A stretch of 9,428 nt of DNA. Source: Bacteroidetes bacterium QS_8_64_10 (GTDB lineage: Bacteria; Bacteroidota; Rhodothermia; Rhodothermales; Salinibacteraceae). Location: assembly GCA_003022505.1 (NCBI GenBank), contig PXTQ01000061.1, positions 4,652 to 14,079 of the forward strand. The letters run 5' to 3'. A program made the translations under genes and the position numbers. The notes beneath the pieces were generated by a model that saw only the letters and a program-made list of their open reading frames with translations, was not told the origin of the DNA and did no database searches. Position 1 is the first letter of the stretch; every line of letters begins with the position of its first letter. Shown piece by piece: positions 1 to 5,722 of the stretch.

Positions 1-1
1 C

Positions 2-271
2 TCCCTGCTCCTGGGCGATACGTGCGGGGCGCACACGTTCCCCTACATCGAGATCGGCAACAACTCGGCGCAGGTCGAGCACGAGGCCACGACCTCGAAG
101 GTCGGCGAGGATCAGATGTTCTACTGCTTCCAGCGCGGCCTCGGCGAAGAAGAAGCGCTGAAGCTCATCGTGAACGGCTTCTGCAAGGAGATCCTGGCAG
201 AGCTTCCGATGGAGTTTGCCGTGGAAGCCAAAGAGCTGCTGGCTATCGAACTCGAAGGAAGCGTTGGATAG
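2..271 (+). CDS. sufB: SufB, Fe-S cluster assembly scaffold subunit (3' end only)
   Basis: The frame starting at base 2 is open for 89 codons and ends with TAG at 269-271; the 5' part lies outside the window. The translation carries the strongly conserved SufB C-terminus: CGAHTFPYIEIGNNSAQVEH, then HEATTSKVGEDQMFYCFQRG, then IVNGFCKEILAELPMEFAVE, ending in GSVG. SufB is the main scaffold of the cytoplasmic SufBC2D complex, on which Fe-S clusters are built. The His-Glu pair at codons 27-28 (bases 80-85) probably matches E. coli SufB H433/E434, reported as important for cluster assembly; the partner Cys405 would lie just before base 1. It is followed by sufC on the same strand after 130 bp, so it is most likely the proximal gene of a suf operon. 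The identification is very secure; only the missing N-terminal part cannot be judged. Confidence 0.95.
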   Translation, partial: SLLLGDTCGAHTFPYIEIGNNSAQVEHEATTSKVGEDQMFYCFQRGLGEEEALKLIVNGFCKEILAELPMEFAVEAKELLAIELEGSVG

Positions 272-304
272 CGCTTGACACGCGATTGAGCTTCATTGAC
301 GACT

Positions 305-326
305 CGACGCGGCACGCGCCGCGTCG
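305..326. repeat. Short palindrome in the sufB-sufC gap
   Basis: An 8-bp perfect stem (305-312 with 319-326, cgacgcgg/ccgcgtcg) encloses a 6-nt loop and is directly followed by CTACGG (327-332). It starts 33 bp after the sufB stop and has no U-tract, so it is a poor intrinsic terminator. The 3' edge resembles the other palindromes at 1189, 5659 and 7071, which suggests a dispersed REP-like repeat. An RNA processing or stability role within the suf transcript is possible. Confidence 0.55.
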
Positions 327-362
327 CTACGGTCCTGATTTTGCAAAGCATCTGCCAACCTG

Positions 363-396
363 CAAACCTGTAACTAACTTTCAAACCTGTAACTAA
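363..396. repeat. 15-bp direct repeat just upstream of sufC
   Basis: The word caaacctgtaactaa occurs exactly at 363-377 and again at 382-396, a 19-bp step, and the second copy ends 5 bp before the sufC ATG. A shorter, less perfect copy of the same word (ccaacctg) lies just before at 356-363. No good Shine-Dalgarno sequence is visible; the only purine run is aaaaag at 395-400. The repeat therefore sits where initiation would be controlled. It could be slippage-derived spacer or a regulatory site; the sequence alone does not decide. Confidence 0.6.
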
Positions 397-401
397 AAAG
401 A

Positions 402-1166
<765 letters not shown>

Positions 1167-1188
1167 GCGAGAGGAAGTCGATTCAACC

Positions 1189-1212
1189 GTAGTAGCGCAA
1201 CGTCGCTACTAC
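1189..1212. repeat. Hairpin in the sufC-sufD gap
   Basis: A 9-bp perfect inverted repeat, gtagtagcg (1189-1197) and cgctactac (1204-1212), with a 6-nt loop. It begins 23 bp after the sufC stop and ends 42 bp before the sufD start. No T-run follows (ccgtgatg), so transcription could read through. Its sequence shares the GTCGCTAC core with the palindrome at 305-332. It could set mRNA stability between sufC and sufD or be a REP-like repeat copy. Confidence 0.55.
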
Positions 1213-1254
1213 CGTGATGAATGAAAACGGATACCTAAAATTAGACCAACGCTT

Positions 1255-2613
1255 ATGTCCACCTCTTCCACCGACCTTAGCGCCGAAGAACGTCTCGTGC
1301 AGGCCTTTGAGGCCAACGAGGGGCAGGCGCTCAACGGCGCGGCGTCGCTCGGCGAGATCCGGCGCGAGGCCATCAGTCGTTTCTCCACCCTCGGCCTGCC
1401 CGGCCCCAAGAGCGAGGCCTACAAGTACTCGCCCGTCACGCGCGCCCTCCGCCACGAGTACGAGGTAAACGTAGACGCGGAGCCCGAGCACGGCGTCACC
1501 GAGAGCGATGTCGACGACCTGCTCCTTCCGGGCCTCGACGCGCACATCATCACGCTCGTCAACGGGCGCTTCGACGCGGACCTCTCGCGCATCGGCGACC
1601 TGCCCGACGGCGTCATCGCGCGCGACTTCCACGGCGCATCCGCCGAGCACGCCGACCTCATCTCAGAGCACTTCGCGCAATACGCCGACCACCGCGAGCG
1701 CGTCTTCGTGGCGCTCAACACGGCGTTTACCAAAGACGGCGCGTTCGTCTACGTGCCAAACAACACGATTCTCGAAAAACCGATCCACGTGCTCAACGTC
1801 ACGAGCACCGACCGGGATCTCTTCATCCAGCCGCGCAACCTCGTGATCGCCGAGCAAAGCGCCTCGGCCACCGTCATCGAGACCGATCACACGCTGACCG
1901 ATTCGCAGACGTTCACGAACGCCGTGACGGAGATCGCCGTCGGCGCGAACGCGCACGTCGATCACTACAAGGTGCAGGCGGAAGGCGAAAACGCCTCGCA
2001 GGTCAACAACATCAGCGCGTATCAGACGCGGGACAGCCTCTTTAGCACCACGACGTTTACGCTGAGCGGGCGGCTCGTGCGCAACAACCTGCACATTACG
2101 GCGGACGCCGAGAATTGCGAGTCGCGCCTGTACGGGCTGTTTATGGGCCGCGACGAGATGCACGTCGACAACTCCACGCTCGTGGACCACACGATGCCGA
2201 ATTGCATGTCCGACGAGCTGTACAAAGGCATCTTGGATGACGACGCGACCGGCGTGTTCAACGGGAAGGTGTTCGTACACCGCGACGCGCAGAACATCAA
2301 AGCCTACCAGTCCAACGATAACATCCTGCTGACAAACGACGCCGACATCTACACGAAGCCGGAGTTGGAGATTTACGCCGACGACGTGCAGTGCTCGCAC
2401 GGCGCTACGTCGGGCCAGCTCGACGAGGAGGCAATGTTTTACTTGCGCTCGCGCGGTCTCTCGCGGTCGCAGGCGCAGTCGATGCTGCTGGTGGCCTTCG
2501 CCGGCGACATCGTAGACCACGTTGAGGTAGAGCCGCTCCGGGAAGTGCTCTCGGAGACCGTCACGGAGCGCTTCGCCGAGACGTCGGAGGCCGCCACGCG
2601 CTGGAAGGCGTGA
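1255..2613 (+). CDS. sufD: SufD, Fe-S cluster assembly complex subunit
   Basis: A 452-aa protein of the SufB/SufD family, near the usual SufD length. The N-terminal helical part contains LGLPGPKSEAYKYSPVTRAL (about 43-62), the typical SufD segment. The middle (about 150-390) is the parallel beta-helix core. The C-terminal helical domain contains QCSHGATSGQLDEEAMFYLR and SRGLSRSQAQSMLLVAFAGD. Cys380 and His382 in the CSHGA motif probably match E. coli SufD C358/H360; the histidine is implicated at the SufB-SufD interface where the cluster forms. SufD lacks ATPase activity and works as the heterodimer partner of SufB in SufBC2D, with a role in iron acquisition. The ATG at 1255 is used because upstream codons in frame do not continue the family sequence. 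It is 88 bp after sufC on the same strand. No key residue appears missing. The protein is notably rich in Asp and Glu. Confidence 0.96.
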   Translation: MSTSSTDLSAEERLVQAFEANEGQALNGAASLGEIRREAISRFSTLGLPGPKSEAYKYSPVTRALRHEYEVNVDAEPEHGVTESDVDDLLLPGLDAHIITLVNGRFDADLSRIGDLPDGVIARDFHGASAEHADLISEHFAQYADHRERVFVALNTAFTKDGAFVYVPNNTILEKPIHVLNVTSTDRDLFIQPRNLVIAEQSASATVIETDHTLTDSQTFTNAVTEIAVGANAHVDHYKVQAEGENASQVNNISAYQTRDSLFSTTTFTLSGRLVRNNLHITADAENCESRLYGLFMGRDEMHVDNSTLVDHTMPNCMSDELYKGILDDDATGVFNGKVFVHRDAQNIKAYQSNDNILLTNDADIYTKPELEIYADDVQCSHGATSGQLDEEAMFYLRSRGLSRSQAQSMLLVAFAGDIVDHVEVEPLREVLSETVTERFAETSEAATRWKA

Positions 2614-2635
2614 TTCGTGTTCGGGTGCTATTGTG

Positions 2636-2890
2636 TTTGAGTGCTCGGATATTAGCGTACTGTTGAGCCAGCGCACAAACACTTACTGAGCCGTGAGCGG
2701 ATTGCTAAACGTTGTGCTCTCATGCCCGTCGAAAAGGTCCAGGCCAAACTGACTGTGTTTGGGAGTGTGTGAAATGGGGGGTGTGCGTTTGCCGAGTCTC
2801 CTCGTCTCGCTCGCCATGCTCGCAAACGTTTAGAAGACCATGCACACGAGTCAGTAAACACCAAAACACCGTCACACGAAAGCACTCAAA
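2636..2890. repeat. Imperfect nested inverted repeat filling the sufD-sufT gap
   Basis: Three blocks pair in order across the 283-bp gap. tttgagtgct (2636-2645) pairs perfectly with agcactcaaa (2881-2890). Bases 2683-2698 pair with 2842-2857 at 13 of 16 positions. ctaaacgtt (2705-2713) pairs perfectly with aacgtttag (2825-2833). The spacings between blocks differ modestly on the two arms, so the whole is a degraded fold-back of about 255 bp with a central loop near 2714-2824. The outer edges also contain loosely repeated words such as gtgttcgggtgct/gtgtttgagtgct and aacaccaaaacacc. No convincing protein-coding gene is seen inside it. It could be a decayed non-coding mobile element or a long RNA hairpin upstream of sufT. 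Confidence 0.45.
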
Positions 2891-2896
2891 AAGCCC

Positions 2897-3209
2897 ATGC
2901 CCGATACGTTCGCCGTACATCACCAGAGGGAGCCGGAAGGCGAAACGGAGCGCAACGTCGTGGAGGCCCTCCGCGAGATCTACGACCCGGAGATCCCTGT
3001 TAATATTTACGACCTCGGCCTGATCTACGACATCGAGGTGCAGGACGACGGCCACGTGGACCTCACGATGACGCTCACCGCGCCGAACTGCCCCGCCGCC
3101 GGCACGCTGCCCGGCCAGGCCGAAGACGCTGCCGCGAGCGCCGAAGGCGTCACCGTTTACGCCGGAGATGATGAGCGACGAGGCCAAGATGGAGCTTGGC
3201 TTTATGTAA
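2897..3209 (+). pseudogene. sufT: SufT-like DUF59 (MIP18 family) protein, frameshifted by an internal deletion
   Basis: From the ATG at 2897 the product begins as a typical DUF59/SufT protein: DPEIPVNIYDLGLIYDIEV (about 30-48), then LTAPNCPAAGTLPGQ with the conserved Cys, then AEGVT (to codon 86, base 3154). After that the frame gives unrelated residues and runs on to a TAG at 3302-3304. The expected family C-terminus, PFTPEMMSDEAKMELGFM, is present from base 3153 in the next frame and ends at TAA 3207-3209. About a dozen residues normally found between these parts, the strand leading into the Pro-Pro-aromatic motif, are missing. The simplest reading is a deletion of roughly 30-40 bases, not a multiple of three, at about 3152-3156. 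SufT proteins are accessory factors in Fe-S protein maturation, and the gene's position behind sufBCD fits this. If the deletion is real, the made protein has an altered tail of about 50 residues and may be non-functional. An assembly error in the source is the main alternative. Confidence 0.8.
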
Positions 3210-3214
3210 GGACG

Positions 3215-3230
3215 GCGAACCACCGTTCGC
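3215..3230 (+). terminator. Possible weak terminator hairpin after sufT
   Basis: A 6-bp stem (gcgaac 3215-3220 with gttcgc 3225-3230) with the loop cacc starts 6 bp after the TAA at 3209, where the intact sufT frame would end. It has no U-tract, so it is not a textbook intrinsic terminator. Its position at the end of the suf operon is the main argument. Confidence 0.3.
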
Positions 3231-3276
3231 TGATCCGAAGGTTGCGAGCTAAACTTTTACGGAGCAGCCACCGACG

Positions 3277-3350
3277 AGCGATAGGAGTGTCGGATAAGGT
3301 GTAGCCAAACCACGACGTTGACTCCCCTCCCCCCTCGTTCTCCTATCGCT
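3277..3350. terminator. Inverted repeat in the convergent gap, possible bidirectional terminator
   Basis: An 11-bp perfect inverted repeat, agcgataggag (3277-3287) and ctcctatcgct (3340-3350), is separated by 52 bp. It lies between the end of sufT (3209) and the end of the convergent lipoprotein gene (3386), where termination in both directions is expected. The long loop and the lack of strong T-runs make the terminator role uncertain; it may simply be another repeat. Confidence 0.35.
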
Positions 3351-3385
3351 TTCCCGCGAAGTTTTGCGCGCTCATCTTCAGCGTG

Positions 3386-3793
3386 CTATCTTCGCCTTTC
3401 AATGACCGGCGGCTCCTGCTGATCTCGCTCGGCGGTAATGGTCACGCTGTCCTCGTCCTCGGCATCGCCGTCCGTCACCGTGAGCGTGAGGACGTACGCC
3501 CCCGCCACGTCGGCGGGGAAGGTCGGACTGGCAACGTCCGTGTCACTAAGTGCGGTACTGCTGCTGTCGGGCGCGTTCAGCGACCACGAATAGAACACCA
3601 CATCCTCGGCGTCTTCGTCGGAGGAGTCGCCGCCGTTCAACTTGACGATGGCTCCCACGTTCACGGTCTGATCGCTTCCGGCGTCCGCCACGGGCGCGGT
3701 GTTGGTCTCTTCCAGACCGGTTGGCTCGTCGTCGCCGCACCCCATCGCGGCGAGCACAAGCACGAGCCAGAAAGCGAAGCAGCAGCGTTTCAC
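3386..3793 (-). CDS. Small lipoprotein with a single PKD domain
   Basis: From the GTG at 3793 the 135-aa product starts MKRCCFAFWLVLVLAAMGC, a lipoprotein signal peptide with a lipidated Cys at residue 19. An in-frame ATG at 3862 would add 23 residues before this signal and is less plausible. After the Cys comes an acidic patch, GDDE, which in Bacteroidetes can act as a surface-export signal (inference). Residues about 33-120 form one PKD-type immunoglobulin-like domain: PVADAGSDQTVNVGAIVKLN, SSDEDAED, VVFYSWSLNAP, and AGAYVLTLTVTDGDAEDEDS leading to VTITA. The protein ends soon after with EPPVIERRR. PKD domains are usually modules of larger surface or secreted proteins for binding or spacing. 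Here the domain stands alone with no catalytic region, so the role is unknown: perhaps a surface-anchored binding protein or what remains of a larger one. Many Asp residues suggest calcium or salt adaptation. It converges with sufT. Confidence 0.8.
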   Translation of the reverse strand: MKRCCFAFWLVLVLAAMGCGDDEPTGLEETNTAPVADAGSDQTVNVGAIVKLNGGDSSDEDAEDVVFYSWSLNAPDSSSTALSDTDVASPTFPADVAGAYVLTLTVTDGDAEDEDSVTITAERDQQEPPVIERRR

Positions 3794-3938
3794 AGCAGTC
3801 TCTGGAAGAAGAATGGATGGAGAATTGTTTGACAGCGGCGCAGCGTGTTGCAGGGCTTGCACACGTTCAACCTACAATCGTCCCGGCAAATAGACAAACG
3901 CCGCGTCTACCAGCTTCGCAGGCGTCACTGGTGTGTAT

Positions 3939-4213
3939 GTATGGAGGTATGGACGTTTCGCCTTCACACGTCCCTACTGGTGCGTCAAGTGTCAATTGTA
4001 GTGTAGCGAAGCGATCTCAAAACCCAATGGCGATCTCAAAACCCAATGGAGGCACGTCATCCTGAACGAAGCTGAAGGATCTCCGGCAAGCTGACTGCCA
4101 AGTTGGGGGGAGATTTTTCGGCTCCGCTCAAAATGACCGTCTGGGGTTTTGAGATCGCGTACTCCAACTTGTAGAATCACCGTTGACAATGCACTACATT
4201 CATACCTTCATAC
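3939..4213. mobile_element. Nested fold-back element (MITE-like) between two minus-strand genes
   Basis: The 429-bp gap 3794-4222 contains three inverted repeat pairs nested in order. The outermost, gtatggaggtatg (3939-3951) and cataccttcatac (4201-4213), matches at 12 of 13. The middle, 4011-4025 and 4144-4158, is perfect over 15 bp (gcgatctcaaaaccc). The innermost, 4056-4082 and 4111-4137, matches at 20 of 27, with all seven differences transitions. The innermost word, gtcatcctgaacgaagctga and its continuation, resembles an intergenic repeat I recall from many soil and marine bacteria (GTCATCCTGAGCGAAGCGAA). Short reading frames here only read through the repeats and are not genes. No transposase is present, so it would be mobilised in trans or be a long RNA hairpin. 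No clear target-site duplication is seen. The rest of the gap (3794-3938) holds nothing recognisable beyond the alternative lipoprotein start. Confidence 0.55.
4012..4049. repeat. Exact 19-bp tandem duplication inside the fold-back element
   Basis: The word cgatctcaaaacccaatgg occurs twice back to back (4012-4030 and 4031-4049) with no spacer. A third, inverted copy of its first 14-15 bases is at 4144-4158. The perfect identity of the two direct copies, against the diverged inner arms, points to a recent duplication such as slippage. Confidence 0.85.
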
Positions 4214-4222
4214 TCAACGGAA

Positions 4223-5428
4223 TCAGCCACTGCTTCTCTGCTGTCGCAGGTTCTGAATGATCTTCTCGGCCTGCTTGTAGGTCGGCGAGTCGCTGCCCGT
4301 CACCTCCTTGACGTGCTCGAACTGCTTGACGGCCTTGTCGAAGCGACCGATCTGGGCCAGCGCGATGCCGTAATTCATGCGCGCCGCGACGTGATCGGGA
4401 TCCTCGTTGATGACGCGCTTGATTTCCCGGATGCCGCGCATCGGATTTTGGCGCGTCTGCAGGTACGCCCAGCCGAGTCGCGTGCGCACGTCATGGTTGC
4501 TCTCCTGCTTTTGCAGCACGCGTTCGTACGCAGCAGCAGCCTCGCTTGCCACCTTCCCCTTCTCGCCGTCGTCGGAGGCGTTCATCATCCACTCGTAGAA
4601 CTGATCTCCGGCGCGCGTCCACGCTTCGGGCGTATCTTCCGCTTGAGCGATGCGGCGCTCCTGAAGCGCGGCCAGGTCGGGCCGCCCCGCGCCCACGTAC
4701 ATCTCTGCCAATTCACGACGGCGCGCCGTCTTCTCGGAGGCCGATGCGTTGGCGATAACCTGCTTGAGCGAATCGGCGCGCTCCGCGAACGGCGGGCCGA
4801 GCGGTGGGCGGTCGCTGGCCGCAAGCGCGCTCTGCGTGTCTGCCGGGGCCGCCCGCGACGACATGGCGGATTGCTGCTGCTGTTGCGGGCCGGGCGCCTG
4901 CCGGCGCATCGCCTCGCTCTGCTGCGACGCCCCCGCCGAAGCCCCGCCCTCCTGCTGACCGTACACGAGCATCAGAAAGAGCGCCAGCACCACCAGCAGG
5001 CTCGCCCCCACCAGGATGCCCACCATCTGGTTGCGTCGGCGGCTGTCATCGGGCGACGCTGCTTCATCGCGCGCATCGGCCTGCGACGATGCCGGTTCAG
5101 ACGAAGACGAAGGCGGCGGGGCGGCGGGGCGCGTCTCCGGCTCCGCTTCCGGCACACCGGCGGTGGTGGAAACCTCTTGCAGGCGCGACCCGCACTTGCT
5201 GCAAAAATTGGCGCCTTCGGGATTTTGCCAGCCGCACTGGTTGCAGTAGACGCCCTCGTGCGAAGAGGAATCGTTCTGCGAGGTTGTGGGCCGCGTCGCT
5301 TCCGCAGCTTCTTCCCGCGATACCGGCTGCTCCGGCTCGACGGCCGTTCCGCACAGGTCGCACACCTCAGCGTCGGGATTGAGGCGAGCGCCGCATGACG
5401 GGCACGTGCGAGGGTCGCTTTCGGACAT
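4223..5428 (-). CDS. Membrane protein with two zinc ribbons and a C-terminal TPR-like region
   Basis: A 401-aa protein. The N-terminus has two double-CxxC zinc ribbons: CPSC (9-12) with CDLC (23-26), and CNQC (62-65) with CSKC (76-79), eight cysteines fitting two zinc ions. A Pro/Ser/Glu-rich linker (about 86-128) leads to RRRN and one hydrophobic helix (about 135-156, MVGILVGASLLVVLALFLML). By the positive-inside rule the ribbons are cytoplasmic and the rest is periplasmic. A Gln/Ala/Ser-rich linker (about 158-210, with a run of five Gln) precedes an alpha-helical TPR-like region (about 215-395). The clearest repeat contains RTRLGWAYLQTRQNPMRGIR and AARMNYGIALAQIGRFDKAV. TPRs bind protein partners, so the protein may link a cytoplasmic nucleic-acid or protein signal to an envelope complex; this is inference and no enzymatic site is visible. 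The ATG at 5428 gives the first ribbon directly after MSESDPRT. It could be loosely related to the TPR proteins of cytochrome c biogenesis, but no specific match is recognised. Confidence 0.85.
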   Translation of the reverse strand: MSESDPRTCPSCGARLNPDAEVCDLCGTAVEPEQPVSREEAAEATRPTTSQNDSSSHEGVYCNQCGWQNPEGANFCSKCGSRLQEVSTTAGVPEAEPETRPAAPPPSSSSEPASSQADARDEAASPDDSRRRNQMVGILVGASLLVVLALFLMLVYGQQEGGASAGASQQSEAMRRQAPGPQQQQQSAMSSRAAPADTQSALAASDRPPLGPPFAERADSLKQVIANASASEKTARRRELAEMYVGAGRPDLAALQERRIAQAEDTPEAWTRAGDQFYEWMMNASDDGEKGKVASEAAAAYERVLQKQESNHDVRTRLGWAYLQTRQNPMRGIREIKRVINEDPDHVAARMNYGIALAQIGRFDKAVKQFEHVKEVTGSDSPTYKQAEKIIQNLRQQRSSG

Positions 5429-5570
5429 GGTTGCTGTCGTGCTTGTTGGAGATAATTGCCCTTTCTGAACGATCTCGCGCCGCCGCTTGATTCGGCAATT
5501 TTAGCCGAAGAGCGCAAAACTGCTCCGCTTCGTGAACGAGATCGTCGATGGTGAGCTTTCGCTTGCTCAT
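5367..5570 (-). pseudogene. Short reading frame, possible 5' fragment of a lost gene
   Basis: A 67-codon frame starts at ATG 5570 and overlaps the first 62 bases of the zinc-ribbon gene in another frame. Its first 25 or so codons (5496-5570) look coding: MSKRKLTIDDLVHEAEQFCA, with a well-formed amphipathic helix start. The remainder (RDRSERAIISNK and on) looks random and only overlaps the next gene. This N-terminus reminds me of proteins starting (K)KLT(I)xDLxxEAxxFC, possibly of the restriction endonuclease type, but I cannot confirm that. It could be a decayed gene whose body was lost, a short leader peptide, or chance. Confidence 0.25.
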
Positions 5571-5658
5571 GGTTTGTGATGTTACCCGACCTGATTGAAG
5601 GCTTTGCTTGCTTGAAGTCCTGATCGTTGACGTGAAACGCTGCGCTTATTTTCTGGAA

Positions 5659-5678
5659 AGACGCAGCGCGCTGCGTCT
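5659..5678. repeat. Perfect 20-bp palindrome downstream of the aminotransferase gene
   Basis: The sequence agacgcagcgcgctgcgtct is a perfect palindrome, read as an 8-bp stem with a CGCG loop, and is followed by CTACG (5679-5683). It lies 45 bp beyond the aminotransferase stop on the minus strand and upstream of the zinc-ribbon gene. It could act as a terminator for the aminotransferase gene, but no T-run follows on the minus strand. The edge CGTCTCTACG is shared with the hairpin at 7071-7097. Confidence 0.6.
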
Positions 5679-5722
5679 CTACGCCTCCTTCTCGGTGCCA
5701 ACTTGAAAGACGTGATGGACCT

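Noticed and set aside
1663..2682. 339-codon open frame on the minus strand opposite sufD
   Set aside because: It is antisense to a well-conserved gene, is rich in Arg, Val and His as expected of a GC-rich shadow frame, and shows no recognisable domain.
2712..3023. 103-codon plus-strand frame across the sufD-sufT gap
   Set aside because: It covers the inverted repeat and then overlaps sufT in another frame; the composition is not protein-like.
3210..3304. Read-through tail of the sufT frame as a genuine new C-terminus
   Set aside because: The tail is Arg-rich and runs into the intergenic inverted repeat, while the true family C-terminus is present one frame over, so the tail is best seen as a frameshift product.
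4012..4049. Possible CRISPR array from the 19-bp repeat
   Set aside because: There are only two copies with no spacer between them, and no cas genes nearby.
3992..4189. 65-codon minus-strand frame in the fold-back element
   Set aside because: It only translates the repeat arms (the same words recur in its sequence) and has no sign of a real protein.
4313..5398. 361-codon open frame on the plus strand opposite the zinc-ribbon/TPR gene
   Set aside because: It is Arg-rich low-complexity sequence typical of an antisense frame; the minus-strand frame has clear CxxC ribbons, a membrane helix and TPR-like repeats.
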